64,000 nt of DNA from Firmicutes bacterium UBA5201 (lineage in GTDB: Bacteria > Bacillota > Clostridia > Peptostreptococcales > Acidaminobacteraceae). Of this stretch, positions 43,207 through 51,227 are shown piece by piece (within the stretch, counting starts at the first letter, position 1; each line of letters begins with the position of its first letter). Under the pieces are notes generated by a model. It did no database searches and was not told where the DNA came from. It worked only from the letters and a program-made list of their open reading frames with translations. The position numbers and the translations under genes were made by a program. Location of the stretch: positions 62,001 through 126,000 of the forward strand of contig DHVT01000025.1 of the NCBI GenBank assembly GCA_002412775.1. The letters run 5' to 3'.

Positions 43207-43230
43207 TGGGCACGAAGCGATTCGTGCCCA
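43207..43230 (+). other. GCGA-capped hairpin between mglC and the beta-galactosidase gene
   Basis: Perfect 10-bp stem TGGGCACGAA/TTCGTGCCCA with a GCGA tetraloop (GNRA class) and no T run. It is more likely an mRNA stabiliser or processing point than a terminator. Confidence 0.7.
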
Positions 43231-43258
43231 TATTCAATATATTCAGTGAGGTGACAAT

Positions 43259-45199
43259 ATGTTGTTTGGCGTGGATTACTATCCTGAACATTGGCCGGAA
43301 TCAAAAATGGAAGACGATTTGAAACGAATAGTGGAGCTTGGTGCCAACACGGTCAGAATCGGTGAATTCGCATGGCATATGATGGAGCCGGTAGAAGGGG
43401 TGTTTGATTTTTCCTTTTTTGATAGGGCTATCAAGCGCATCAAGTCGCATGGTCTTCAGATCATATTCGGAACACCGACCGCCACATTTCCGGCATGGCT
43501 CGCAAGCAAATACCCTGAGATCCTTTCCAGGGATGAATATGGACATCAAAGAGCCTTTGGTGGAAGAAGACAGTATTGCTACAATTCAGATGTTTATAAA
43601 GATAAGACAGAAAAAATCGTTTCAAGGCTTATAAAACACTATGCGAACGAGGAAGGCATTGTCGCCTGGCAAATCGACAACGAACTGGGGCATGAAGGTT
43701 CTGACCAGTGTTACTGTGAGAGTTGTGTAAGGAATTTTAGAAGCTATTTGAACACAAAATACGAGACCATCGAGCAGCTCAACAGGCGCTATGGAACGAT
43801 ATTCTGGGGTCAGACCTATAACGACTTCAACGATATTCCTGCTCCGACACCTACCATAACGACGCACAATCCCGCTCTTCAACTGGATTGGGCAAGATTC
43901 AGATCACAATCCATCAATGATTATGCCAAGCTTCAAATCGACATCGTCAGGGACTGCAAAATGTCTCATCAAAAGGTCACGCATAATTTGTTTGGTGGAT
44001 TCTTCGACAGGGCTTATGACCAAAATGTTCTGGCTTCCTATTTGGACGTGGTATCCTATGACAATTATCCCGTGTGGGGTGGCCTGGAAAAACCATTGTC
44101 ACCAGCTCATATCGCAATGACACACGATTATATCAGAGGGCTCAAAAAACAGAACTTCTGGATTGTGGAAGAACTCATGGGTGCGCAAGGTCATACCGTG
44201 ATCGGTTACCTGCCTAGACCTGGTGAAGCCAAGCTTTGGTCACATCAAGCCATGGCCAGGGGCTGTGAATCCCTTCTATACTTCAGATGGCGCGGTATGA
44301 CCAAAGGAGCGGAACAGTTCTGTCAGGGCATTCTGGACGCGGATGATCGGATCAATGAAAAATACACTGAGGCCCAAACATTTTTCAGTGATGTGAAGGG
44401 GCTTGAAGCCATCTATAGTTCCGAGATTCATTCAGATGTCGCAATCCTTTATGATTATGACAACCGATGGTCGTGGCACAATCAACCGCAGAGCCATGCT
44501 TTCAATTACACGGATGAAATCTTGAGATTCTATACACCTTATCATGATCTGAATATCATGACAGACGTCATCGACCTCAAAAAAACCTTTGAACCCTACA
44601 AAGTATTGATGGTCCCGATCATGCAAATAATGGACTCTGAAACCATCGATAGATTAAGGGCTTTCGCTTCAAGCGGTGGTACAGTGGTTTTGGGATTCAG
44701 AAGTGGTATCAAAGATCGGGACAACAATCTCTATTTTGGAGAGAGTCCTATAAAATCGCTCATAGGCGCGGAAATCAAAAGTTATGAATCGCTGGGCCAT
44801 GGTGTGGTCAAACCTCTAATCAGTTACTGGAATACAAATCACAACCCAAAAACATGCAGTGTATGGCGTGATCTGATTGAGCCGATTGATGCTGAGCCTT
44901 TGCTGAAATACGATGATGAATTTTATGGGCATTATGCCGCAGTCGTCAAAAATAAAGTTGGATCTGGAAGTGTCTATTATGTAGGATGTGGACTTTCTGA
45001 GAATGGAATGCGTGAGATTGTTAAAGAAATCATCTCAGATCAAAATATAAGTCCAAATTTGACCCCCGATGGCGTTGAAAGCGTTGTCAGAAATTCTGGA
45101 GACACAACCTTTGAAATTCTTCTCAATCACAACGGAACTGCAATTGAACACAATGGACTAAAACTAAACCCATATGATTTTAAAATAATAAAGAGATAA
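43259..45199 (+). CDS. Beta-galactosidase, GH42 family
   Basis: Hydrolyses terminal beta-galactosides. The 646-residue protein starts GVDYYPEHWPESKMEDDLKRI, typical of GH42. The acid/base Glu is E142 in WQIDNELGHEG, and the nucleophile is probably E304 in WIVEELMGAQG. Cys ligands of the GH42 zinc site appear in CYCESC plus an upstream Cys (QYCYNS). A trimerisation domain (about 390-580) and a short C-terminal beta domain follow. There is no signal peptide, so it acts in the cytoplasm on imported galactosides. GAGGTGA is 6 bases before ATG. It ends the mgl unit, linking uptake to cleavage. Confidence 0.94.
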   Translation: MLFGVDYYPEHWPESKMEDDLKRIVELGANTVRIGEFAWHMMEPVEGVFDFSFFDRAIKRIKSHGLQIIFGTPTATFPAWLASKYPEILSRDEYGHQRAFGGRRQYCYNSDVYKDKTEKIVSRLIKHYANEEGIVAWQIDNELGHEGSDQCYCESCVRNFRSYLNTKYETIEQLNRRYGTIFWGQTYNDFNDIPAPTPTITTHNPALQLDWARFRSQSINDYAKLQIDIVRDCKMSHQKVTHNLFGGFFDRAYDQNVLASYLDVVSYDNYPVWGGLEKPLSPAHIAMTHDYIRGLKKQNFWIVEELMGAQGHTVIGYLPRPGEAKLWSHQAMARGCESLLYFRWRGMTKGAEQFCQGILDADDRINEKYTEAQTFFSDVKGLEAIYSSEIHSDVAILYDYDNRWSWHNQPQSHAFNYTDEILRFYTPYHDLNIMTDVIDLKKTFEPYKVLMVPIMQIMDSETIDRLRAFASSGGTVVLGFRSGIKDRDNNLYFGESPIKSLIGAEIKSYESLGHGVVKPLISYWNTNHNPKTCSVWRDLIEPIDAEPLLKYDDEFYGHYAAVVKNKVGSGSVYYVGCGLSENGMREIVKEIISDQNISPNLTPDGVESVVRNSGDTTFEILLNHNGTAIEHNGLKLNPYDFKIIKR

Positions 45200-45250
45200 G
45201 TGCGCCCGCTCTACACTTACATTTTTTAAAAGTTTAACTGAGACGCTAAT

Positions 45251-45317
45251 AAGTTTCCTTCGGAAACTTACCTACGCGAAAAATAAGAGCCTCGCTTACG
45301 CACACTCTTATTTTTTT
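45251..45317. terminator. Two hairpins; bidirectional terminator after the GH42 gene
   Basis: A small hairpin AAGTTTCC/GGAAACTT (45251-45258 with 45262-45269) is followed by an 11-bp stem AAAAATAAGAG/CTCTTATTTTT (45279-45289 with 45305-45315) and a T run. The second can serve both converging genes. Confidence 0.8.
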
Positions 45318-45341
45318 GCACTCCCTGCTTTTCCTGCCCTT

Positions 45342-46412
45342 CTAATACTCTTCAGCTTCAGCAAGCAGCTCCTTGAAAATCTCAGGAACAGTTTGCATTT
45401 TATTGACTTTATAGACATTCGATCCTGCGAAAATGAGCCCATCTTCGACATTGCCTTCCACTGCATGGACAAGTGCCTGAGAAATACAGTATGGTGTTGT
45501 TCTGACATCACATGTCTTAAGGCAATTCACACAAACTTTGATCGGCGGTTTGTCACCAATGTCCAGTTTGTCCAAAAGTGGGTTTTGGATAGCTCGACCA
45601 GGCATGCCTACAGGACTGATGATGATTTTGACATCCTCTTCCTTTGCTGCGATGTAAGCTCTTTTAAACGAGTCTTCCGCGTCACATTCCGGGGTAGCCA
45701 CAAAGCGTGTGGCCATTTGAACACCGTCCGCACCTGCGGCGATCACTTTTGCGATATCCTTACCGTCAAAGATGCCTCCGGCGACGATCAGCGGTATTTT
45801 CTTATTGTATTTTTCCTCATAGGGTAAAATCACTTTTTTGATTTGTTCGATGGTCGCAAAGACATCGTAGTTCTTTTCAAGTATGTCCTCTTTACTGAAA
45901 CCGAGGTGGCCACCTGCCTCAATACCTTCAAGTACTATTGCGTCAGGTGCTACAGCGTAATTTCTGTCCCAGAGTTTTGCTATCAGAGCGGCTGCTTTGG
46001 AAGAGGATACTATCGGAGCTATCTTTGTGGATGAGCCTTTTACAAGTCCAGGCAGTTCCGTTGGGATGCCTGCTCCTGACACTATGAAATCAATGCCTTC
46101 CTTGACGGCTTCCCTCACATGTTCTGCGTATGAGTTCATTGCGACCATGAAGTTGATTCCGATATGTCCACCGCCTGATAGTGCTTTGGCCTTTTGGATT
46201 TCTCTTCTCATTGCTCTCAGATTGGCTTCGAGTCGATTGGTGAGAAAATCGGGTTCTTTGAATCCGAGATTGACACCTGAGATCACTCCAAGGCCACCTG
46301 CATTGGTTATGGCGGATGCGAGACCTGATCGTGTCACACCGACACCCATGGCCCCAAGTATGATAGGGTATTTTATTGCCAAATCCCCAATTTTAAGTTC
46401 GGGTAATTTCAT
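45342..46412 (-). CDS. Nitronate monooxygenase / FabK-like FMN oxidoreductase
   Basis: A 356-residue TIM-barrel flavoprotein of the nitronate monooxygenase (2-nitropropane dioxygenase) family. FMN-site landmarks: PIILGAMGVGVTRSGLASAITNAGGLGVISG, GINFMVAM, VLEGIEAGGHLG, and VAGGIFDGKDIAKVIAAGADGVQMATRFVATPE. A C-terminal Cys cluster (CVNCLKTC then a Cys in TTPYC) could bind a metal or an iron-sulfur centre. The true substrate may be a nitronate or an enoyl thioester. The start is the ATG at 46412, with AGGAGG 5 bases upstream; an ATG seven codons earlier is less likely. Confidence 0.87.
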   Translation of the reverse strand: MKLPELKIGDLAIKYPIILGAMGVGVTRSGLASAITNAGGLGVISGVNLGFKEPDFLTNRLEANLRAMRREIQKAKALSGGGHIGINFMVAMNSYAEHVREAVKEGIDFIVSGAGIPTELPGLVKGSSTKIAPIVSSSKAAALIAKLWDRNYAVAPDAIVLEGIEAGGHLGFSKEDILEKNYDVFATIEQIKKVILPYEEKYNKKIPLIVAGGIFDGKDIAKVIAAGADGVQMATRFVATPECDAEDSFKRAYIAAKEEDVKIIISPVGMPGRAIQNPLLDKLDIGDKPPIKVCVNCLKTCDVRTTPYCISQALVHAVEGNVEDGLIFAGSNVYKVNKMQTVPEIFKELLAEAEEY

Positions 46413-46520
46413 ATTGCCTCCTGTAATGTACATGCGTTATTTCAATCATACATCAGTGAAACACCACCTATCAAGGTGATTGCCGGAAATGCTATAAATC
46501 GTTTATAAAGAATTAATAAT

Positions 46521-46549
46521 TTGACAATTCAGAAAGCTTGGATTATAAT
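46521..46549 (+). promoter_or_regulatory. Consensus promoter of a short transcript upstream of rsgA
   Basis: TTGACA (46521-46526), 17-nt spacer, TATAAT (46544-46549): a perfect sigma-A promoter. It is followed within 150 bases by a terminator. Confidence 0.85.
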
Positions 46550-46556
46550 TAATTTG

Positions 46557-46697
46557 GACAAAACCTCAAATATAAGAAAGAAAGGATGTGTGGGATTATG
46601 GCACAAATTTTAATGGACAAGGGGAACTTTAAAAACTGAATAAACGAAAATTGAATAACCTTTCTTTGATGTACACGATTAGGTTATCGTGTTTTTA
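46557..46697 (+). ncRNA. Possible ~140-nt small RNA or leader with 13-codon ORF
   Basis: It lies between the perfect promoter at 46521 and the terminator at 46673-46697. It contains a 13-codon ORF (ATG 46608, MAQILMDKGNFKN) preceded by AAAGGATGTG. The purine stretch AAAGAAAGG (46577-46585), part of that ribosome site, is exactly complementary to CCTTTCTTT (46659-46667), so translation initiation could be masked by the 3' part of the transcript. I do not recognise a known RNA family. It fills most of the 334-base gap 46413-46746. Confidence 0.45.
46673..46697 (+). terminator. Intrinsic terminator of the short transcript
   Basis: 7-bp stem ACACGAT/ATCGTGT (46673-46679 with 46686-46692), loop TAGGTT, then TTTTT. 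Confidence 0.75.
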
Positions 46698-46746
46698 ATT
46701 GAATCTACTGGGATAGAATATATCCCGCATATTTTGAGGAGGAACA

Positions 46747-47856
46747 ATGACGAAATACAATTTGAATGCTCTGGGATGGAATAAAACATTTGAAAATCAG
46801 TTGAATATTGATGAAGAAGGATTCCCGGCGCGTGTAATCAACAAAAATAGGGGCCATTTCCAAATATTGACCGAAACTGGGCAATTCGATGCCTCGCTGT
46901 CCGGTAAGTATCTCCATGAATCGAACACCAATGTGGAATATCCCGCAGTGGGAGATTGGGTCATGGTGAGAAGAAAAATGGACCAACATATCATCTATAG
47001 ATTATTGGAACGAAAAAGCGCATTTGCGAGACGTCAAAAAATCGATGGTGGAAGAAAAATCATCAACGGCGTGGTTTCAGGAGGCACCACACAGGAGCAG
47101 ATCTTGGCGAGCAACATTGATACGGTATTCATTGTGACAGGGCTGGACAAGAATTTCAATCCTAAAAGAATCGAGCGATATCTGACACTTTGTCTCGACA
47201 GTGGTGCGGCACCGGTGATTCTACTGAGCAAACTGGACCTTTGTGATGACGTCGACGATAAGATCTTTGAAGTGGAAGGTGTTTCGCTTGGATTCCCGAT
47301 CCATGCACTCAGTGCAATCAGCGATCAAGGCATGGAACAGCTAAAACCTTATTTGGGCGAAGGGCAGACTGTAGCCTTTTTGGGATCATCCGGGGTAGGA
47401 AAATCGACTATCAGTAATTTTCTGCTTGGTGAAGATGTGCAGTTGACAAAAAACACAAACGAACAGACCAGCAAAGGCGTCCATACGACCACTACCGCAC
47501 AATTGCTCGTTTCCAAAGACGGCACATTAATCATAGACACTCCAGGGCTCAGGGAGATCCAACTATGGTGTGAGGAAGAGACCATCGATACTTCATTTGA
47601 AGAAATAACGGCGTTGATGGAAAATTGTCGATTCAACAATTGCACGCATAAGTCGGAACCAGGATGTGCAGTGCGAGAAGCGCTCAAATCCGGTGATCTC
47701 CCCATGGACAGATATGAGCGTTATCTAAAAATGCTGAGGGAAGTCAGACATCTTAACAACCGAAAAAAAGGTGTGGAGCTGAAACTCAACAAAAGAGTCA
47801 AACAATATGAAAAGCGCAATACAGAGAAGAAATATGCAAATGCCTATGAGAAATAG
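46747..47856 (+). CDS. rsgA: Ribosome small-subunit biogenesis GTPase RsgA
   Basis: A late 30S maturation GTPase. The 369-residue protein has an N-terminal OB fold (about 1-110) and a circularly permuted GTPase domain, with G4 LLSKLDL before G1 GSSGVGKST, then G2 SKGVHTTTT and G3 DTPGLRE. A C-terminal zinc motif, CRFNNCTHKSEPGC, supplies three Cys and one His. A Lys/Arg-rich tail follows. GAGGAGG is 6 bases before ATG. Just upstream sit a small hairpin (46710-46726) and the terminator of the short transcript, so rsgA needs its own start or read-through. Confidence 0.95.
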   Translation: MTKYNLNALGWNKTFENQLNIDEEGFPARVINKNRGHFQILTETGQFDASLSGKYLHESNTNVEYPAVGDWVMVRRKMDQHIIYRLLERKSAFARRQKIDGGRKIINGVVSGGTTQEQILASNIDTVFIVTGLDKNFNPKRIERYLTLCLDSGAAPVILLSKLDLCDDVDDKIFEVEGVSLGFPIHALSAISDQGMEQLKPYLGEGQTVAFLGSSGVGKSTISNFLLGEDVQLTKNTNEQTSKGVHTTTTAQLLVSKDGTLIIDTPGLREIQLWCEEETIDTSFEEITALMENCRFNNCTHKSEPGCAVREALKSGDLPMDRYERYLKMLREVRHLNNRKKGVELKLNKRVKQYEKRNTEKKYANAYEK

Positions 47857-47884
47857 TGACAAAGCACATCTTAATGGGTATAAT
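47856..47884 (+). promoter_or_regulatory. ilvE promoter
   Basis: GTGACA (47856-47861), 17-nt spacer, TATAAT (47879-47884). The -35 overlaps the rsgA stop codon. Confidence 0.65.
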
Positions 47885-47943
47885 GTTGTTGGGTAACCTT
47901 TTTCCAAGATCGAATTTTATGAAAATTGAAAGGGGCTTGGAAG

Positions 47944-48969
47944 ATGAGTAAAAATGTGTCAATTGATTGGAGCAAATTAGGATTTGCTTATTACAACACT
48001 GATTTGCGTTATGTATCTATGTGGAAAGACGGTAAATGGGATGAAGGTAAGTTGGTTGAGGACAATATGATTTCAATCAGTGAGTCATCCACTGCAATTC
48101 ATTATGGTCAACAGTGTTTTGAAGGCCTCAAGGCTTACAGAACTGCAAATGGAGAAATCCAGTTGTTCAGACCTGATGAGAATGCGAAACGTATGGGCAG
48201 AAGTTGCCGACGTGTTATGATGCCTGAATTTCCTGTCGACAGATTCATAGATGCATGTATGCAAGTGGTAAAAGCAAATGAGCATTTTGTTCCACCGTAC
48301 GGAACAGGCGCAACACTTTACCTTCGCCCTTATTTAATCGGCGTAGGCCATAATTTGGGGGTTAGACCAGCACCGGAGTATATGTTTGGTATCTTCTGTG
48401 TACCGGTTGGCCCGTACTTCAAAGGTGGCATGGCTCCTGTAAACTTCACAATTGCGGATATGGATCGTGCCGCACCATATGGCACTGGCGCAGCAAAAGT
48501 CGGCGGCAACTACGCTGGAAGTTTGTTGCCACATGAAGATGCAGTCAAAAGAGGTTTTGCTGATTGTATCTATTTGGATCCTGCTACACACACCAAGATT
48601 GAAGAAGTAGGGGCAGCGAATTTCTTCGGGATCACCAAAGACGGAAAATTCGTCACACCTGTATCACCATCCATTTTACCAAGTATAACAAAATATTCTT
48701 TAATGCACCTGGCTGATAAATACTTGGGATTGACTGTTGAAGAGCGCGATTGCAGAGTGGATTCACTGGATGAATTCGTCGAAGCCGGAGCGTGCGGTAC
48801 CGCTGCAGTGATCACACCGATCGGTGGTATCGAGGTTGAAGGCAAACTACATGTATTCCACAGTGAAACAGAAGTAGGACCTGTGACCAAAAAGCTTTAT
48901 GATACACTTGTGGGCATTCAACTTGGGGAAGTTGAAGCACCTGAAGGCTGGATCTATATAGTCAAATAG
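47944..48969 (+). CDS. ilvE: Branched-chain amino acid aminotransferase
   Basis: Reversible transamination of Leu, Ile and Val with 2-oxoglutarate. The 341-residue fold-type IV PLP enzyme has SESSTAIHYGQQCFEGLKAYR near the N-terminus, YLRPYLIGVGHNLGV, the PLP-lysine segment GTGAAKVGGNYAGSLL, EVGAANFFGI and GTAAVITPIGGIEV. ATG 47944 is preceded by AAAGGGG; the in-frame TTG at 47926 lies before this site. It is monocistronic between its own promoter and a strong terminator. Confidence 0.95.
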   Translation: MSKNVSIDWSKLGFAYYNTDLRYVSMWKDGKWDEGKLVEDNMISISESSTAIHYGQQCFEGLKAYRTANGEIQLFRPDENAKRMGRSCRRVMMPEFPVDRFIDACMQVVKANEHFVPPYGTGATLYLRPYLIGVGHNLGVRPAPEYMFGIFCVPVGPYFKGGMAPVNFTIADMDRAAPYGTGAAKVGGNYAGSLLPHEDAVKRGFADCIYLDPATHTKIEEVGAANFFGITKDGKFVTPVSPSILPSITKYSLMHLADKYLGLTVEERDCRVDSLDEFVEAGACGTAAVITPIGGIEVEGKLHVFHSETEVGPVTKKLYDTLVGIQLGEVEAPEGWIYIVK

Positions 48970-48980
48970 CGGAAACAAAG

Positions 48981-49019
48981 AGACACCCAGGTGTATGACC
49001 TGGGTGTCTTGTTTTTTTT
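48981..49019. terminator. Intrinsic terminator after ilvE
   Basis: Perfect 12-bp stem AGACACCCAGGT/ACCTGGGTGTCT (48981-48992 with 48998-49009), GTATG loop, long T run to 49019. It lies between converging genes. Confidence 0.9.
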
Positions 49020-49021
49020 GG

Positions 49022-49753
49022 TCAATTGGAATCACGTAATTCCAACATTTTATCGGGCATATCGGTGATGATTGCATAGACTCCTTGTGCCATCAACTTT
49101 TTTCCGATTTCCAGATCATTTATTGTATAGGAGATGATCTGGAGTTTGTGTTCTCTAATTCTTATAAGTTCTCGATCCGAAAGGGTAAGGTAATGTGGAT
49201 GGTAGAAGTCAGCCTTGAGATGGTCGACATAAAGCCAAGGATCCACAATCGCTGAGGCGGTCAATATGCCAAGTCTCAAATCAGGAGATATGTTCCTGAG
49301 CGTCTGGAGCGCATAATGGTCGAACGATGAAAAAATCAGTTGATGCGATTTCAGATATTTATGACATAAATCAAGAGTTTTTTCTTCTATACCCGGATAG
49401 TGATCACTGCCTGCCTTGAATTCCACATTGAGCAGGATCTCTTTGGAGCTTTTTGTCTGGAATTCGACAATCAATTCCAGCACCTCCTCCAGTGTTGGAA
49501 TTACACCGGATTTTCCATGAGATGTACAGGTCATCATTTTAAGTTCTTCCAAACTTTTTTCATAAATGAAACCGGGTGCTCCAGTCAAGGATTTCAAGCT
49601 GAAATCATGGAAAACCACGATCTTGCCATCCGATGAGAAGTGGACATCCAGCTCAAGCCCATCCGCTCCTTGCTCAAGAGCTGCCTTAAACGAAGGCAAG
49701 GTGTTTTCCACTTCATATGCCGCCGCGCCTCTATGTCCTATTATCTTAGTCAT
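49022..49753 (-). CDS. Glycerophosphodiester phosphodiesterase
   Basis: Releases glycerol 3-phosphate from glycerophosphodiesters. The 243-residue TIM-barrel has the GDPD motifs HRGAAAYEVENT (catalytic His and metal Glu), GADGLELDVHFSSDGKIVVFHDF (metal residues and second catalytic His) and NVEFKAG. There is no signal peptide or transmembrane anchor, so it is cytoplasmic. GGAGGTG is 7 bases before ATG. It appears to be a single-gene unit convergent with ilvE. Confidence 0.93.
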   Translation of the reverse strand: MTKIIGHRGAAAYEVENTLPSFKAALEQGADGLELDVHFSSDGKIVVFHDFSLKSLTGAPGFIYEKSLEELKMMTCTSHGKSGVIPTLEEVLELIVEFQTKSSKEILLNVEFKAGSDHYPGIEEKTLDLCHKYLKSHQLIFSSFDHYALQTLRNISPDLRLGILTASAIVDPWLYVDHLKADFYHPHYLTLSDRELIRIREHKLQIISYTINDLEIGKKLMAQGVYAIITDMPDKMLELRDSN

Positions 49754-49819
49754 ATTACACCTCCAAAAACATCTATACCTATAGTATTCGATGAAATTGG
49801 GAAATATCCTTCTAAAAGG

Positions 49820-50863
49820 TTAGACGACTCCGATTCCAGATTCCTCAAAAGTGATCATGTCGGAGTTCATTCGGCATGCGGCTTCAAGGATGCTGAAGGC
49901 AAGTGCGGCTCCGCTGCCTTCACCAAGGCGCATCTCCAGATTGAGGAAAGGTTCAAGTCCAAGTGTCGTCGATGCCAGTTTTGCACCTTTTTCATGCGAT
50001 GCGTGGGAAGCGAACAAGTAGGATTTGACGTTGGGTTCCAGAGCGCATGCGATCAATGCCGAAATGGTGGATATGAATCCATCGACCACTACGGGTACCC
50101 TACTTGCCGCACCGCCGATCATGACGCCGGCCATTCCCGCGATATCAAGTCCGCCTACTTTTGATAAGATTTCCAGTGGATCGGATGCATTTGGAGCATT
50201 CACACTTATAGCGCGCTCAATAACAGAAGCTTTGTATTCCAGTTTCTCAGTGGGGTAATTCGCACCGACTCCGGTGATTTCATAGGGTGAAGTTCCGGTC
50301 AGGATGGAAAGGATCGCTGTTGAGGGTGTTGTGTTGCCGATTCCCATTTCACCAGTGCCAAGTATTTTGGCACCTTCATTGATAGCCATTTCCGCCATTT
50401 CGATTCCGACCTCAATAGCTTTGATCGCCTCAGATCGACTCATGGCCGGACCGCGCGATATGTTTCCGGTTCCCATTCTGATTTTTCGGGCGTAGATTGC
50501 GGGGTCTTCAATTTTGGAATTGACACCGATGTCCACGGTATAAATCTTTGTTTTATGTGGGTCCGCAAGTGCTCCTACTCCAGTGATGCGTTTTGAAATG
50601 TTCAATGTTTGAAGCAGTGTCACCATTTGTGGGGCTGATGCGATCCCTTCATCACAGACACCATGATCCGCACACATGACAATGATGGCATGTCGATCAA
50701 GTCGTGGCATCGCCTGTCCGGTGATTCCGGAAAGTTTGATGGCAATCTCTTCGATCTTGCCTAGTGACCCTTGAGGCTTGATGAGTTGATCCACACGATT
50801 CCGAGTGGACTGTAACCTTTCGTTTTCAAGTGATTTGATCTGTTTCAATTTTTCGTACAGCAT
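49820..50863 (-). CDS. cobT: Nicotinate-nucleotide-dimethylbenzimidazole phosphoribosyltransferase
   Basis: Activates the lower-ligand base for the cobalamin nucleotide loop. The 347-residue protein shows RLDRHAIIVMCADHGVCDEG, GEMGIGNTTPSTAILSIL, IAGMAGVMIGGAASRVPVVVDGFISTISAL, and the C-terminal RLGEGSGAALAFSILEAA that carries the catalytic Glu. I start at ATG 50863 with AGGAGG 7 bases upstream; upstream in-frame codons fall in the leader terminator. A cobalamin riboswitch controls it. With PduO (25662-26201) it points to cobamide salvage or remodelling; no other cob genes are in view. Confidence 0.95.
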   Translation of the reverse strand: MLYEKLKQIKSLENERLQSTRNRVDQLIKPQGSLGKIEEIAIKLSGITGQAMPRLDRHAIIVMCADHGVCDEGIASAPQMVTLLQTLNISKRITGVGALADPHKTKIYTVDIGVNSKIEDPAIYARKIRMGTGNISRGPAMSRSEAIKAIEVGIEMAEMAINEGAKILGTGEMGIGNTTPSTAILSILTGTSPYEITGVGANYPTEKLEYKASVIERAISVNAPNASDPLEILSKVGGLDIAGMAGVMIGGAASRVPVVVDGFISTISALIACALEPNVKSYLFASHASHEKGAKLASTTLGLEPFLNLEMRLGEGSGAALAFSILEAACRMNSDMITFEESGIGVV

Positions 50864-50883
50864 GGCATCCTCCTGATTTGAAA

Positions 50884-50916
50884 TAAAAAAAAAGCCCATT
50901 ACCCCTTGGGGTAATG
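50884..50916 (-). terminator. Regulated terminator of the cobT leader
   Basis: On the minus strand: stem CATTACCCC/GGGGTAATG (50916-50908 with 50905-50897), 2-nt centre, then GGGC and nine Ts. It lies between the riboswitch and cobT. Confidence 0.88.
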
Positions 50917-50939
50917 AACTTTACCTTCGTTCACCAACT

Positions 50940-51088
50940 GTTGTTAGGCAGGTCTCCTGGCTCAGCTTCAACGCGATTCGCACCTTCCCGGATATCCAGT
51001 GGTATTTGCTATCGCTCCGCAACACAGTGACGGGTTCGCTTAGGATTTCAACCTAATTCCCTATTCTCCATAAATGGCACCTAAAAAC
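50940..51088 (-). promoter_or_regulatory. Cobalamin riboswitch
   Basis: Read on the minus strand: AGGTGCC near the 5' end, GGGAATTAGGTTGAAATCC, GAACCCGTCACTGTG, GGGAAGG and the 3' conserved block AGCCAGGAGACCTGCC. These are the core elements of the adenosylcobalamin riboswitch. The downstream terminator implies that cobT is switched off when cobalamin is plentiful. With the flanking promoters it fills the 364-base gap 50864-51227. Confidence 0.93.
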
Positions 51089-51094
51089 AATTTA

Positions 51095-51123
51095 ATTTTA
51101 CTCAAAATAAGCATAAACGTCAA
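51095..51123 (-). promoter_or_regulatory. Promoter of the cobT leader
   Basis: On the minus strand: TTGACG (51123-51118), 17-nt spacer, TAAAAT (51100-51095). Confidence 0.7.
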
Positions 51124-51164
51124 GCTAAAAGAATTGTTAAATTATTTTAATTGTTACAAAAAAA

Positions 51165-51192
51165 TTGCAACGTTTTTTATTCGTGTTATAAT
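51165..51192 (+). promoter_or_regulatory. Promoter of the aspartate aminotransferase-like gene
   Basis: TTGCAA (51165-51170), 16-nt spacer, TATAAT (51187-51192). Confidence 0.65.
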
Positions 51193-51227
51193 AAATTGAA
51201 AGTTAAGAATACAGGAGGAGGCGTGAC

